Source: Fontibacillus puldeungensis (GTDB taxonomy: Bacteria > Bacillota > Bacilli > Paenibacillales > Paenibacillaceae). From it: a stretch of 64,000 nt of DNA. Each line of letters opens with the position of its first letter. The stretch's first letter is position 1. The notes under the pieces are model-generated. The model had not been told where the DNA came from, made no database searches, and worked only from the letters and a program-made list of their open reading frames with translations. Below are positions 34,734 to 43,900 of the stretch, one piece after another. Where the stretch lies: assembly GCF_042678945.1 (NCBI RefSeq), contig NZ_JBHTLM010000023.1, positions 1 through 64,000 on the forward strand. Reading direction: 5' to 3'. A program made the position numbers and the translations under genes.

Positions 34734-34868
34734 CATAAAAGCCTTGTAGCTTAGCTGCGAAGGAGAATAACGATCTCGGGCCGCTCCCAAATGCGAATGT
34801 AAACTCCCTATTTTCATAGAATTATTTCTTATTTTGGCGCACTGAAAGGCTTTCCAACTTCAAAAGTA

Positions 34869-34918
34869 AAGCCAGGGGTGCTCCGATCATCTAAAATGAC
34901 TTGGAGAACCCCTGGCTT
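34869..34918. terminator. Terminator hairpin between convergent genes
   Basis: The perfect 11-bp arms AAGCCAGGGGT (34869-34879) and ACCCCTGGCTT (34908-34918) enclose a long loop, with T-rich sequence on the 3' side of each strand. It lies between the flavodoxin and the convergent stalk-domain lipoprotein. Confidence 0.75.
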
Positions 34919-34950
34919 ATTGTTCTTTCATTCGGAAAGGTTGAAATCAA

Positions 34951-36456
34951 TCAGTTCCGTTCAACGGTAATCCATCCCTCATCATCCATGCTCACCGTAG
35001 CTCCCAAAGCTTCGGCCAGGAAACGCAGCGAAACATAGGTCGTTCCATCCTTATTCACAAATACAGGCTTGGTTAACGTAACAGACTTGCCTCCTACCGT
35101 GGCTTGTTTAGAGCCGGCTGTAAGCACGATTTCCTCTCCGGTCAAGTCGTTAACGACCACGAGCCGGCCTGTTCTTTCAGACCATTTTACTTCGGCATCC
35201 AACTGCTCCGCCAAATCGCGAACCGGTATATAGTACGTATTGTCTTTATGGATTAGGCCGTAATAGTCGCTTAAGGAATCAATGACGATCGATTTGTGCC
35301 CGAGCTTCAAATCTTCCTTCAGCACTTTATACAACGGCGTAACCGCCTCGAAATTGCGCAGAATTTGTCCTGGCGTTACCTCTTCACTCGACATATCCAG
35401 CGTACCTGCTTTGGTGTCAACCTGATCGATTGTAATATTACCGCCATGATTCCACAATTCGCTTTCACTGTGAACCTTTATCGCCGTAATCGGCAGGTCA
35501 GGCGACGCTGGAAGGGCGATATTCAAATCCATTTTCTGTTTGCGAATATTCAGCTTACCGTCGAAATACACATCCAGCTTGAGAACTGTATTTTTACCCA
35601 AAACCGTAGACAGCTCCGGAGTATCAGCCAACAAATCAGCGACTTCCTTATCGTAATTGCTTAATAGTTTATCAAGCTCATTCTTGAATTCAGTGTAAAT
35701 TTCATCTACGGCCGCCTTCTTGGAATCCGGAGCAATTTCCGGAAGCTTCTCATCCCCACGCAGCTCATTAATGGAATTCATCATCGGATAGAACGTATCG
35801 TAAAAAGTACCCAGCAGCTCCTTCAAGCCTTGCTCATCCTTTGCGATACTGCTCAGGAACGGCTTGATCAATCCGATCAGCTCGTCGCCGCGAATTTCAA
35901 CGTGCAGATTCGTCAAACTAAGCGATTCGCCATTTACCTTCTCCTGGACTTGGCCCGCCGTTACGACCGATGGGTTAGGAAAATGCTTCAATATGAATTC
36001 GGCTGCTTTTGTCGTGAAATTCTGTATACCTTCCTCGTTCATGTTCAGCTGAGGGTACCCCAGGCCTGCTGCATCAAGGGATATGTATACTGGCTGCTTG
36101 GCCCCTTCGACTTGAAGCGCAATCCCTTTGGTATCCATAGACATTAGGAACGGAAGCTTATTTCCTTTAAAATCGACCGAGCCTTTCATGGACACATTTT
36201 TGCCGTCCTGTACTTTGGCGCTGTCAATGTTTAGCGCTAATGAATTAATGAGTTCAATTGCAGCTTGATCTTCCTTGTTCAAATTTCCGGCAGCAGGTAC
36301 GACCTCAATGGACAACTTTTGCTTCGATTCACTCGATGTCGGCTTAAGGCTGCCAAGAAGCGCCTTGCTCACGTCAAAGCCCGATACCGCCTGACATCCC
36401 GCAAGCGCAATCATAATAAAAACTAAAGGGATGGCCAACCATTTTGTTTTTCGCAC
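34951..36456 (-). CDS. Lipoprotein with C-terminal copper-amine-oxidase-like stalk domain
   Basis: This 501-residue exported lipoprotein (lipobox ALAGC, Cys20) has a middle region of about 350 residues of repetitive beta-type sequence that I cannot assign. The C-terminal about 105 residues contain two tandem stalk motifs: YYIPVRDLAEQLDAEVKWSE and TYVSLRFLAEALGATVSMDD. Such domains are abundant in Paenibacillus surface proteins and are thought to mediate wall or envelope interactions; no amine oxidase activity is implied. The start is a GTG with GGAGG seven bases upstream. A structural or envelope-maintenance role is inferred. Confidence 0.8.
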   Translation of the reverse strand: MRKTKWLAIPLVFIMIALAGCQAVSGFDVSKALLGSLKPTSSESKQKLSIEVVPAAGNLNKEDQAAIELINSLALNIDSAKVQDGKNVSMKGSVDFKGNKLPFLMSMDTKGIALQVEGAKQPVYISLDAAGLGYPQLNMNEEGIQNFTTKAAEFILKHFPNPSVVTAGQVQEKVNGESLSLTNLHVEIRGDELIGLIKPFLSSIAKDEQGLKELLGTFYDTFYPMMNSINELRGDEKLPEIAPDSKKAAVDEIYTEFKNELDKLLSNYDKEVADLLADTPELSTVLGKNTVLKLDVYFDGKLNIRKQKMDLNIALPASPDLPITAIKVHSESELWNHGGNITIDQVDTKAGTLDMSSEEVTPGQILRNFEAVTPLYKVLKEDLKLGHKSIVIDSLSDYYGLIHKDNTYYIPVRDLAEQLDAEVKWSERTGRLVVVNDLTGEEIVLTAGSKQATVGGKSVTLTKPVFVNKDGTTYVSLRFLAEALGATVSMDDEGWITVERN

Positions 36457-36609
36457 TCATGTTCCTCCTTAAGATGAATTTATTTCATTATCATGAACAT
36501 GGAGCGTTTTGTAAATAAGAAATCGGTATCATTTGGATACGAATTTAACAATAAATTAACATTACGTGTCCCCCTTTCTATTTTTTATTCCGCAGGTCGG
36601 CATTTATGT

Positions 36610-36615
36610 TATAAT
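36610..36615 (+). promoter_or_regulatory. Extended -10 promoter of the que operon
   Basis: TGTTATAAT includes a perfect TATAAT (36610-36615) with an upstream TG. The -35 region is poor (TATTCC), as usual for extended -10 promoters. The leader begins about 90 nt before the preQ1 aptamer and includes CAGCTG...CAGCTG, which could fold. Confidence 0.6.
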
Positions 36616-36704
36616 AGCTTGGTGCTACCAGCTGTTTGCGCAGCTGATACACCCAATTGAAGAAGATCCATACAGCCTGTGCCTGAACATCGCATATGCC
36701 GTAT

Positions 36705-36772
36705 GGGAGAGGTTCGCGAACTCCCTCTATAAAAAACTATATCCGCCCCGCCTTCAAGGGGGTGTTCTTTTT
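36705..36772 (+). ncRNA. preQ1-I riboswitch with intrinsic terminator
   Basis: AGAGGTTC (36708-36715), then CCCTCT and ATAAAAAACTA (36723-36739), reproduce the class I preQ1 aptamer: stem AGAGG/CCTCT followed by the invariant A-rich tail. A terminator stem CGCCCC (36744-36749) and GGGGTG (36759-36764) with TTCTTTTT follows. When preQ1 is bound, transcription of queCDEF should stop here. The sequence 36773-36899 between it and queC also contains a second T run (36811-36819) after GGGC; whether it terminates is unclear. Confidence 0.88.
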
Positions 36773-36899
36773 GCTACTGGAACACTCGCTGGCGACTGGG
36801 CTTTGTTTTTTTATGACCGGTTCAAGAACTCTCTTTCTTCTACGAGATGGAAGGCTAAAGGCCTCCAACTACAATTTCAAGAAGACGGAGGGTTTTTTT

Positions 36900-37568
36900 A
36901 TGTTAAAAAATGAAAAAGCGATTGTCGTATTCAGCGGCGGTCAAGACAGTACAACCTGCCTGTTCTGGGCCCTTCAGCAATTTGGCGAGGTTGAGGCTGT
37001 GACCTTCAACTACGGACAGCGCCACAAGCTGGAGATTGAATGCGCCAAGGAAATCGCCAAAGAGCTGGGCGTTAAGCATACCGTTCTCGATATGAGCCTG
37101 CTTGGACAGTTAACCCAAAATGCGCTAACCCGCTCCGATATGACGATTGAACAGAAAGACGGCGAGCTGCCCAACACGTTTGTAGATGGACGTAATCACC
37201 TTTTCTTAAGCTTTGCGGCGGTCATGGCCAAGGGCATCTCCGCTAAACACATCGTAACCGGCGTATGCGAAACCGATTTTAGCGGTTATCCCGATTGCCG
37301 GGACGTATTTATTAAATCGCTGAATGTAACGCTGAACCTCGCGATGGACTACGAATTTGTCATCCATACTCCACTCATGTGGATCGATAAAGCCGCAACC
37401 TGGAAGCTGGCCGATGAGCTTGGCGCCTTCGATTTTGTTCGTGAGCGTACGCTTACGTGCTACAACGGCATCATCGGAGATGGCTGTGGCGAATGCCCGG
37501 CCTGCAAGCTGAGAAGAGCGGGTCTTGAAACCTACCTTCATTCTAGAGAGGGGTTCGGAGCTCAATGA
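36900..37568 (+). CDS. queC: 7-cyano-7-deazaguanine synthase
   Basis: This 222-residue enzyme converts 7-carboxy-7-deazaguanine to preQ0 using ATP and ammonia. VVFSGGQDSTTCLFWAL is the PP-loop, NTFVDGRNHLFLSFA is the family motif, and the zinc site is CYNGIIGDGCGECPACKLR. The ATG at 36900 is preceded by GGAGGG; the frame stays open upstream through the riboswitch, but that part is non-coding. The stop overlaps queD by 4 bp. Confidence 0.96.
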   Translation: MLKNEKAIVVFSGGQDSTTCLFWALQQFGEVEAVTFNYGQRHKLEIECAKEIAKELGVKHTVLDMSLLGQLTQNALTRSDMTIEQKDGELPNTFVDGRNHLFLSFAAVMAKGISAKHIVTGVCETDFSGYPDCRDVFIKSLNVTLNLAMDYEFVIHTPLMWIDKAATWKLADELGAFDFVRERTLTCYNGIIGDGCGECPACKLRRAGLETYLHSREGFGAQ

Positions 37569-38059
37569 ATATGACACCAGGCGAATTTCGGATCGTCGAA
37601 TCGCTGCAGAAGCTAGGGAAAGACATTGCGAAGGACCAGTTAAGATATCACCGCCGCCGGGTGCTCGTCAGCAAAGAATTCACCTTTGATGCCGCCCACC
37701 ATTTGCATGCATACGAAGGAAAATGCAAAAACCTGCACGGTCATACGTACAAAGTCGTGTTTGGCATCAGCGGCCTGCCGGACGAGATCGGCATGACCGT
37801 TGATTTCGGTACGATCAAGGAAATTTGGAAAAAGGAAATCGAAGTCTATCTGGACCATCGATATATCAACGAAACACTTCCCCCAATGAATACAACGGCT
37901 GAAAATATGGTCGTATGGCTGTTTGAGCGGATGGAAACGGCACTTCAAACGGAGCCTTATTGCACTTCTGTGCTGGAGGGTCGAACGGAATTCGTCCGCC
38001 TTTACGAGACGCCGACCAGCTATGCGGAAGCCAGACGGGAGTGGATGATCGATGAGTAG
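37565..38059 (+). CDS. queD: 6-carboxy-5,6,7,8-tetrahydropterin synthase
   Basis: This 164-residue enzyme makes 6-carboxytetrahydropterin from dihydroneopterin triphosphate. The zinc histidines are in FDAAHHLHAYEGKC and LHGHTYKV, with the catalytic Cys in the first; VDFGTIKEIW and LDHRYINE complete the active site. It is somewhat longer than the common form of about 120-150 residues through an N-terminal extension of about 35 residues. It overlaps queC and queE and is translationally coupled to both. Confidence 0.95.
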   Translation: MNMTPGEFRIVESLQKLGKDIAKDQLRYHRRRVLVSKEFTFDAAHHLHAYEGKCKNLHGHTYKVVFGISGLPDEIGMTVDFGTIKEIWKKEIEVYLDHRYINETLPPMNTTAENMVVWLFERMETALQTEPYCTSVLEGRTEFVRLYETPTSYAEARREWMIDE

Positions 38060-38792
38060 CCGTGAACTGAAGATTCCGGTTCTGGAAATCTTCGGGCCAA
38101 CCGTCCAGGGTGAAGGCATGGTCATCGGGCAAAAGACGATGTTCGTCCGTACCGCCGGCTGCGACTATCGCTGCTCATGGTGCGATTCCGCTTTCACTTG
38201 GGACGGCAGCGCCAAGGAGGCGATTCGCCATATGAGCCCAGAGGAGATCAGGGACGAGCTTAGCCGCATCGGCGACAGCCGCTTCTCCCACGTGACGATC
38301 TCCGGGGGGAACCCGGCCCTGCTACCGCAGCTGGCAGCCCTTGTGGAGCTGCTGCACGCCGAAGGCATAACCGTAGCCGTCGAAACTCAGGGCTCGCGTT
38401 GGCAGGACTGGCTCGCCGTGATCGATCAGGTAACGCTCTCTCCCAAACCGCCCAGCTCCGGCATGGATACCGACTGGGGAATGTTGGACGATATCGTCGC
38501 CAAATTATCGAGCCGTCCTCACCCGCTTTCCGTCAGCCTGAAGGTTGTCGTCTTCGACGGCGATGACCTTGATTACGCCAAACGGGTCCACATCAGGTAC
38601 CCTGATGTAGCCATGTATCTCCAGGTGGGCAATCCTGACGTGAAGCGGATGGACATCAGCCAGCATGCCACCGATCTGCTGCACCGTTATGAGGCGCTGA
38701 TCGAGGACGTTGTCGCATCACCGGATTTGAACAATGTACGCGTGCTGCCGCAGCTGCATGCCCTTGTATGGGGCAATAAACGCGGAGTATAA
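38052..38792 (+). CDS. queE: 7-carboxy-7-deazaguanine synthase (radical SAM)
   Basis: This 246-residue enzyme performs the SAM- and Mg-dependent ring contraction to 7-carboxy-7-deazaguanine. The [4Fe-4S] cysteines are in GCDYRCSWCDSAF (CxxxCxxC). EIFGPTVQGEGMVIGQ and SGGNPALL are family segments. The gene starts 8 bp inside queD. Length and motifs are normal. Confidence 0.95.
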   Translation: MSSRELKIPVLEIFGPTVQGEGMVIGQKTMFVRTAGCDYRCSWCDSAFTWDGSAKEAIRHMSPEEIRDELSRIGDSRFSHVTISGGNPALLPQLAALVELLHAEGITVAVETQGSRWQDWLAVIDQVTLSPKPPSSGMDTDWGMLDDIVAKLSSRPHPLSVSLKVVVFDGDDLDYAKRVHIRYPDVAMYLQVGNPDVKRMDISQHATDLLHRYEALIEDVVASPDLNNVRVLPQLHALVWGNKRGV

Positions 38793-38823
38793 ACTAATAA
38801 ACTTCTAATAAGGAGGGCCCGCC

Positions 38824-39321
38824 ATGGCCGGAAGAAAACGCGAAGAAATGCAGGATGTCACGCTGCTGGGCAACCAAGGCGTAAAATATCCTTTTGATTA
38901 TGCACCCGAAGTGCTTGAAAGCTTTGATAATAAGCATCCTTACCGGGATTATTTCGTGAAGTTCAACTGTCCCGAATTTACAAGCCTTTGCCCGATCACG
39001 GGCCAGCCCGATTTCGCCACCATTTATATTAGTTACATTCCCGACGTCAAAATGGTTGAAAGCAAATCGCTGAAGCTGTATCTGTTCAGCTTCCGCAATC
39101 ACGGTGATTTCCACGAGGATTGCGTCAACATCATTATGAACGACCTGATCAAGCTGATGGATCCGAAATACATTGAGGTTTGGGGCAAATTCACCCCACG
39201 GGGCGGCATCTCTATCGATCCATATTGCAACTACGGACGCCCTGAGACCAAATATGAAGCGATGGCTGAGCATCGCCTGCTCAACCATGATATGTACCCG
39301 GAGAAAGTCGATAACCGATAG
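38824..39321 (+). CDS. queF: NADPH-dependent 7-cyano-7-deazaguanine reductase
   Basis: This 165-residue T-fold enzyme reduces preQ0 to preQ1, the last soluble step before insertion into tRNA. The catalytic Cys is in FTSLCPITGQPDFA, the QueF motif ESKSLKLYLFSFRNH follows, and the end reads GGISIDPYCNYG. It is the unimodular, Bacillus-type form. It completes the preQ1-controlled operon; tgt and queA/G/H are not in the window. Confidence 0.96.
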   Translation: MAGRKREEMQDVTLLGNQGVKYPFDYAPEVLESFDNKHPYRDYFVKFNCPEFTSLCPITGQPDFATIYISYIPDVKMVESKSLKLYLFSFRNHGDFHEDCVNIIMNDLIKLMDPKYIEVWGKFTPRGGISIDPYCNYGRPETKYEAMAEHRLLNHDMYPEKVDNR

Positions 39322-39394
39322 TCCGAAAGGTCATATTTTCTGGTAAAATACAGGTAGAATGAGAGGAACGAATCCGAAGGGAGAGGTTCGTATC

Positions 39395-40366
39395 ATGAAG
39401 CCGAAGGTGTTTATAGCGAGACCGGTTCCGCCTGAAGTGGAAGCCTATATCGGGAAGCACTGTCATTACAGCAAATGGGACCGGCCCGAACCGATCCCTC
39501 GCTCCCATTTGCTCGAAAGCTTACGTGACGTAAACGGGTTGCTTACTTCCGGAGGCAAAATCAACAGCGAACTGCTCGACCATGCTCCCCATTTGCAGGT
39601 TGTAAGCACGATGAGTGTCGGCTACGACAACTTTGATTTGGACGCTATGCGGGAGCGCAAAATTCTGGGCACCAATACTCCCTCCGTACTGAACGATACC
39701 GTGGCAGATCTGATTTTTGCGCTGATTCTGGACGTTGCCCGCCGCGTCAGTGAGCTGGATCGTTATGTGAAGGATGGAAGTTGGAAGCGCGGTGACGTTG
39801 AAAGCCTATTCGGGCTTGATGTGCACCATAAGACGCTTGGCATCATCGGCATGGGAGAAATCGGCGAAGCCGTCGCCCGCCGCGCCAGACGGGGCTTTGA
39901 GATGGACATTCTCTACCACAATCGCAGCCGCAAACGCCGGGCAGAAGCCGATCTGGACGCTGTGTACTGCTCTTTACAGCAATTACTTAAGGAATCCGAC
40001 TTTGTCGTTCTCATGACCCCGCTCACGCCGGAAACAGTAAGGCTAATCGGCGAACGGGAGCTATCGCTGATGAAGTCTACGGCTGTGTTCATTAACGCCT
40101 CCAGAGGAGCTACTGTAGACGAAGAAGCCTTGCTATCTGCATTGCAGAACAAACGCATATACGGCGCAGGGCTTGATGTGTACGAGCGCGAACCCATTGC
40201 CCCCGGTCATGCGCTGCTTAGGCTGCCTAATGTCGTCACTCTTCCGCACATTGGCTCAGCAACCCATGAAACTCGCTATCAAATGGCCATGATGGCGGCG
40301 GAAAACCTGGTTACCGCTCTTAGCGGACACACTCCTCCCAATCTTCTGAAAGAATTGAGTGTATAA
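39395..40366 (+). CDS. D-glycerate/2-hydroxyacid dehydrogenase
   Basis: This 323-residue NAD(P)-dependent reductase of the glyoxylate/hydroxypyruvate group has GMGEIGEAVARRA in the Rossmann domain, the substrate loop SVGYDNFDLDA, Arg in NASRGATVDEEAL, Glu in DVYEREPI and His in LPHIGSAT. The HNRSRKR after the second strand favours NADP over NAD. The ATG at 39395 has GGGAGAGG upstream. It is cotranscribed neither with queF (a -10-like TAAAAT lies between) nor with PadR; a strong terminator follows. Confidence 0.88.
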   Translation: MKPKVFIARPVPPEVEAYIGKHCHYSKWDRPEPIPRSHLLESLRDVNGLLTSGGKINSELLDHAPHLQVVSTMSVGYDNFDLDAMRERKILGTNTPSVLNDTVADLIFALILDVARRVSELDRYVKDGSWKRGDVESLFGLDVHHKTLGIIGMGEIGEAVARRARRGFEMDILYHNRSRKRRAEADLDAVYCSLQQLLKESDFVVLMTPLTPETVRLIGERELSLMKSTAVFINASRGATVDEEALLSALQNKRIYGAGLDVYEREPIAPGHALLRLPNVVTLPHIGSATHETRYQMAMMAAENLVTALSGHTPPNLLKELSV

Positions 40367-40385
40367 CGACCTGATACAAAAAAAC

Positions 40386-40433
40386 AGCGCGAGTTTCAAG
40401 AGCATAAAGCTCCTGTACTCGCGCTTTCTTTTT
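40386..40433 (+). terminator. Rho-independent terminator
   Basis: The perfect arms AGCGCGAGT (40386-40394) and ACTCGCGCT (40417-40425) are followed by TTTCTTTTT. It separates the dehydrogenase from the convergent PadR gene and can serve both. Confidence 0.88.
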
Positions 40434-40444
40434 AGCCTAAACGG

Positions 40445-41029
40445 TTAGATTTCATCTTGGTCCATCAACGAAGTAGGATCGGTGTCGCCAAGCTTCCCCG
40501 CCTCCGTATCGGCCAGCAATCGCTTCAGCCACTTCAATTCGGTCTTCGCGTGTTCGTATTGGCCAGCCATCAAATGCAGCACGCTGCGCGGAACAAGCCC
40601 CTGATGCTCCTTATACACTCTACGGGAGAAATCGACCTTGAACTCGACCTCCCGTATTCGCTCCCGCAAAATCTCGGCGATTTTCTCCTGATCCCCTCGG
40701 GAGGCAAAAACTAGTGCAATATGCAGCGGATTATACACCGGTGCATCTTCCTTGAAACGATCCAAAAGCAGCCTATGAAATTGTTCCTTGCCGCTGTCCG
40801 TAATCCGATAGACCGTTTTATCGGGTTTTGAAGCGCTATGGATCGTTTCAACCGCTTCAATAAAGGAATGCTTCGCCAGTTGATCCACCGCATAATACAG
40901 TGAGCCAATTTTGAACTTATCCTCATGGTCCAGGAAACGCTCACGCATTCGGACCATAATCTCATAGGGATGCAAATCTTCCTCCAGTAGTAATCCCAAA
41001 ATACACAAACGAATGGATAAAGCCTTCAT
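40445..41029 (-). CDS. PadR family transcriptional regulator
   Basis: This 194-residue winged-helix regulator has ILGLLLEEDLHPYEIMVRMRER and GSLYYAVDQLAKHSFIEAVE, the PadR DNA-binding core, then TVYRITDSGKEQFHRLL in the wing. The C-terminal helical domain (about 100-180) is the Vir_act_alpha_C type used for dimerisation. It lies 9 bp after the MFS exporter gene and is cotranscribed with it, so it is the likely repressor of that operon; the 16-bp palindrome at 42579-42594 is the candidate operator. Confidence 0.88.
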   Translation of the reverse strand: MKALSIRLCILGLLLEEDLHPYEIMVRMRERFLDHEDKFKIGSLYYAVDQLAKHSFIEAVETIHSASKPDKTVYRITDSGKEQFHRLLLDRFKEDAPVYNPLHIALVFASRGDQEKIAEILRERIREVEFKVDFSRRVYKEHQGLVPRSVLHLMAGQYEHAKTELKWLKRLLADTEAGKLGDTDPTSLMDQDEI

Positions 41030-41038
41030 ACGGCCTGA

Positions 41039-42562
41039 TCACCCTTGTTGCTTCATCGGATTGCCGGCTTTGCGGACGATCCGGTCATTCGGCATAAGAA
41101 AAACGACCAGTACCGCGCCAACAAGCGGAACTAAAGCCCACATAAAGGTATGCGCGATGGAGGAAGACAACGCATCGGTAATTTTATCAAGAATTTGCGG
41201 AGGGATGAGTACCCGCTTTTCCGGACTCAACGCTTCCCTTGTATCGCCAAACGAATGCCCTGCCTGCCCCATCCCTTTAAAGGAAGCAGCCAAACTGTCG
41301 TTCATAAGATTCCGTTGAATAATACCGAAGATCGTAATCCCCAGCGTCATGCCAAGACTTCGCAAGAAGGAGTTTGTCGACGTTGCCGCACCGCGCTGAT
41401 GCATGTCGAAGTGATGTACAGCCGCCATACTCAGTACGGAGAATGAGAATCCAACTCCGAAGCCAGTGAGAATGCTGTAGAGCGTAAGCAAGTAGCGAGG
41501 GGTATCGGTTGTTAACGTACTCAGGGCAAAAATTCCCCCGAGAAAGCTAATGATCGAGACCACCATGATCGTCCGATACGACAGCTTGGAGCTTAACATC
41601 CCACCCAGCATACTGCTGACTACGGAACCAATCATCATCGGCATCAGAATGACTCCGGAATTGGTCGCCGAACCGCCAAAAACACCTTGAACAAATATAG
41701 GAATGTACACGGTGGCTACAATAAACGTGCTGCCGTAAAACAATGCCAGGATGCTGCTTGTAGAGTACAGCCGATTTCTAAACATCCCAAACGAGATGAC
41801 CGGCTCTTTTGCCCTTAGCTCCACGATCAAGAAAGCGATGAACAGTACGGCAAAACCGGCGAACAATCCCAAAATGGCGCTGGAGTCCCAAGCATATTTC
41901 TCACCGCCAAGTTCAAGGGCAAACATCAGGCAGACGACTGCACCAACCAAGGTAAAAGCGCCGGCCCAATCGATTTGTTGTTTCATATGCGAAAGTGATT
42001 CCCGGTAGTTGGAAATAATCAACAGCAACGAGACGATTCCGATCGGGATGTTGATGTAAAATACCCAATGCCAGCTGAGCGAATCGGTGATAAACGCCCC
42101 GAGAAGCGGCCCAAAAATGCTGGATGTACCGAAGACGGCTCCGAGTAAACCCGTCATTTTCCCGCGCTGTTCCAATGGGAAAATATCGTAAATGATTGTA
42201 AAGGCAATCGGCATCAAAGCTCCCCCGCCAATACCTTGAATCGCACGGTAGATGCTGAGCTGAACAATGCTATTAGCAATACCGCAAAGCGCAGATCCCA
42301 GCATGAACATGATGATCCCGAAGATGAAAAATCTTTTCCGCCCATACATATCCGACAGCTTGCCGAATATCGGTGTTCCCGCCATAACGGCAACCATATA
42401 GGCTGAGGTAACCCAAACAAATTGCTCCATTCCTCCAAGATCCGAAACAATGGTTCCCATTGCGGTCGTCACGATCGTGTTGTCCATGGCCGACATTAAA
42501 ATCGCCAGCATCAGGCCGATCAATATTACTTTCGTATTATCTTTTTTTTGTAGCGTTGACAT
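41039..42562 (-). CDS. MFS multidrug exporter, DHA2 (EmrB/QacA) family
   Basis: This 507-residue antiporter has 14 hydrophobic segments. MSAMDNTIVTTAMGTI carries the membrane-embedded Asp of motif D1 and GKLSDMYGRKRFF is motif A. The start reads MSTLQKKDNTKV after AAGGAGAAC. A near-standard promoter and a palindromic operator lie upstream and a PadR gene follows, suggesting drug-induced expression. The range of compounds exported cannot be read from sequence. Confidence 0.92.
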   Translation of the reverse strand: MSTLQKKDNTKVILIGLMLAILMSAMDNTIVTTAMGTIVSDLGGMEQFVWVTSAYMVAVMAGTPIFGKLSDMYGRKRFFIFGIIMFMLGSALCGIANSIVQLSIYRAIQGIGGGALMPIAFTIIYDIFPLEQRGKMTGLLGAVFGTSSIFGPLLGAFITDSLSWHWVFYINIPIGIVSLLLIISNYRESLSHMKQQIDWAGAFTLVGAVVCLMFALELGGEKYAWDSSAILGLFAGFAVLFIAFLIVELRAKEPVISFGMFRNRLYSTSSILALFYGSTFIVATVYIPIFVQGVFGGSATNSGVILMPMMIGSVVSSMLGGMLSSKLSYRTIMVVSIISFLGGIFALSTLTTDTPRYLLTLYSILTGFGVGFSFSVLSMAAVHHFDMHQRGAATSTNSFLRSLGMTLGITIFGIIQRNLMNDSLAASFKGMGQAGHSFGDTREALSPEKRVLIPPQILDKITDALSSSIAHTFMWALVPLVGAVLVVFLMPNDRIVRKAGNPMKQQG

Positions 42563-42578
42563 ATGTTCTCCTTTACCT

Positions 42579-42635
42579 TATTCAAATTTGAATATGAAGC
42601 TATTTTATTGTAGTTAAATCATATGGAAAAGTAAA
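42579..42635 (-). promoter_or_regulatory. Promoter and 16-bp palindromic operator of the MFS-PadR operon
   Basis: On the minus strand TTTACT (42635-42630), a 17-bp spacer and TACAAT (42612-42607) form a promoter. Just downstream of it TATTCAAATTTGAATA (42579-42594) is a perfect 16-bp palindrome overlapping the likely start of transcription. Confidence 0.7.
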
Positions 42636-42752
42636 CCACCGTAAGTAAAAAAATTTGTGGTATATTGAACCCAATACTTGGAAGTAAACTGTCTCTTCTT
42701 GCAGCAATCCTTTATAATGAAATGAGAAATTCATGAAAGGAAGTTTTTTCAA

Positions 42753-43838
42753 ATGAATCACAAGTGGAATGAACTGGAACGCAAAATGCGTGAAACCGGC
42801 ATTAACACCGTATTAATCACCGATCCTAAGCATGTATATTACCTGACCGGTTTTCTAAGCAACCCCCATGAGCGATTTCTCGGTGTCGTTTTCCAATCCG
42901 GAAATGAACCGTTTCTGATTGTGCCAGCGCTTGACGAAGAAGCGGCTCGAGCCGCGTCAAGCATCCAAAAAATCATCACCCATCAGGACACGGATGACCC
43001 TTATCAACTGCTTAAAAGCCAGCTTAAAGGCCCGCTAGGGACAATAGGTTTAGAGAAAGAGCAAGTGACGGTCGCCCGCTTTGAACGTCTACAAGAAACG
43101 TTGTCCTTCTCCAGATACATGGACGTAGGTCCGTGGCTCCGCGAGCTTCGCTTACGTAAGAGCGAGGCTGAAATTGACAAAATGAAGCTCGCGGTGAAGC
43201 TCATTGAACAGGTGCTTACCGAAACCTTGCACAAAGTCAAAGAAGGCGTCACCGAAAACGAACTTGTTGCCGAAGTTGAATTTCAAATTCGTAAGCTTGG
43301 CGCGGATGGCCCTTCCTTTGATTCCATGGTCTTGTCCGGTGAAAAAACTGCTTTGCCGCATGGCGTACCCGGGTCAAGACAAATCCGCCGCGGCGATCTG
43401 TTAATGTTCGATATCGGGGTTTACAAAGATGGCTATGCCTCCGATATTACCCGCACGTTTGCCGTTGGTGAATTGTCGGAAGAGTTGACCCGAATTTACA
43501 ACACCGTGCTTGCTGCCAATAAAGCAGCAATCGCCGCGATACGTCCAGGCGTTACCTTCGCTTCCATCGACAAAGCTGCTCGTGATGTAATTGAAGCAGC
43601 CGGATATGGTCCTTATTTCATACACCGATTAGGGCATGGTCTCGGTATCGATGTTCACGAGTTTCCTTCCGTCCATGGGCAGAATGAATATCTGTTGGCC
43701 GAGGGCAATGTATTTACAGTTGAACCCGGCATTTACGTTCCTGGGGTCGGCGGTGTACGTATCGAGGACGATGTGCTCGTCACCTCTTCCGGCGTAGAAG
43801 TACTTACTACGTATCCTAAGCAGCTCATGAATATATGA
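42753..43838 (+). CDS. M24 family metallopeptidase (Xaa-Pro aminopeptidase)
   Basis: This 361-residue cytoplasmic enzyme cleaves N-terminal residues before proline. The N-terminal creatinase-like domain (about 1-130) precedes the pita-bread domain, whose metal ligands appear as Asp in LLMFDIGVYKDGYASDITRTF (given as DIGVYK and SDITRTF), His in HRLGHGLGIDVHE, Glu in FTVEPGIY and Glu in VRIEDDVLV. AAAGGAAG precedes the ATG. It is a single-gene unit with a strong terminator. Confidence 0.92.
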   Translation: MNHKWNELERKMRETGINTVLITDPKHVYYLTGFLSNPHERFLGVVFQSGNEPFLIVPALDEEAARAASSIQKIITHQDTDDPYQLLKSQLKGPLGTIGLEKEQVTVARFERLQETLSFSRYMDVGPWLRELRLRKSEAEIDKMKLAVKLIEQVLTETLHKVKEGVTENELVAEVEFQIRKLGADGPSFDSMVLSGEKTALPHGVPGSRQIRRGDLLMFDIGVYKDGYASDITRTFAVGELSEELTRIYNTVLAANKAAIAAIRPGVTFASIDKAARDVIEAAGYGPYFIHRLGHGLGIDVHEFPSVHGQNEYLLAEGNVFTVEPGIYVPGVGGVRIEDDVLVTSSGVEVLTTYPKQLMNI

Positions 43839-43853
43839 CATAATATGTTATAT

Positions 43854-43900
43854 ATCGGCCTTTAAGTCCTATTTTTAGGGCTTGAAGGCCGATTTTTTTT
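43854..43900 (+). terminator. Rho-independent terminator
   Basis: The arms ATCGGCCTT (43854-43862) and AAGGCCGAT (43885-43893), with further pairing inside, are followed by eight T residues. Confidence 0.9.

Noticed and set aside
36566..36913. Open frame crossing the preQ1 riboswitch, and an N-terminal extension of queC from 36696
   Set aside because: Both run through the aptamer and terminator. QueC homology begins at the ATG at 36900 with its own ribosome site.
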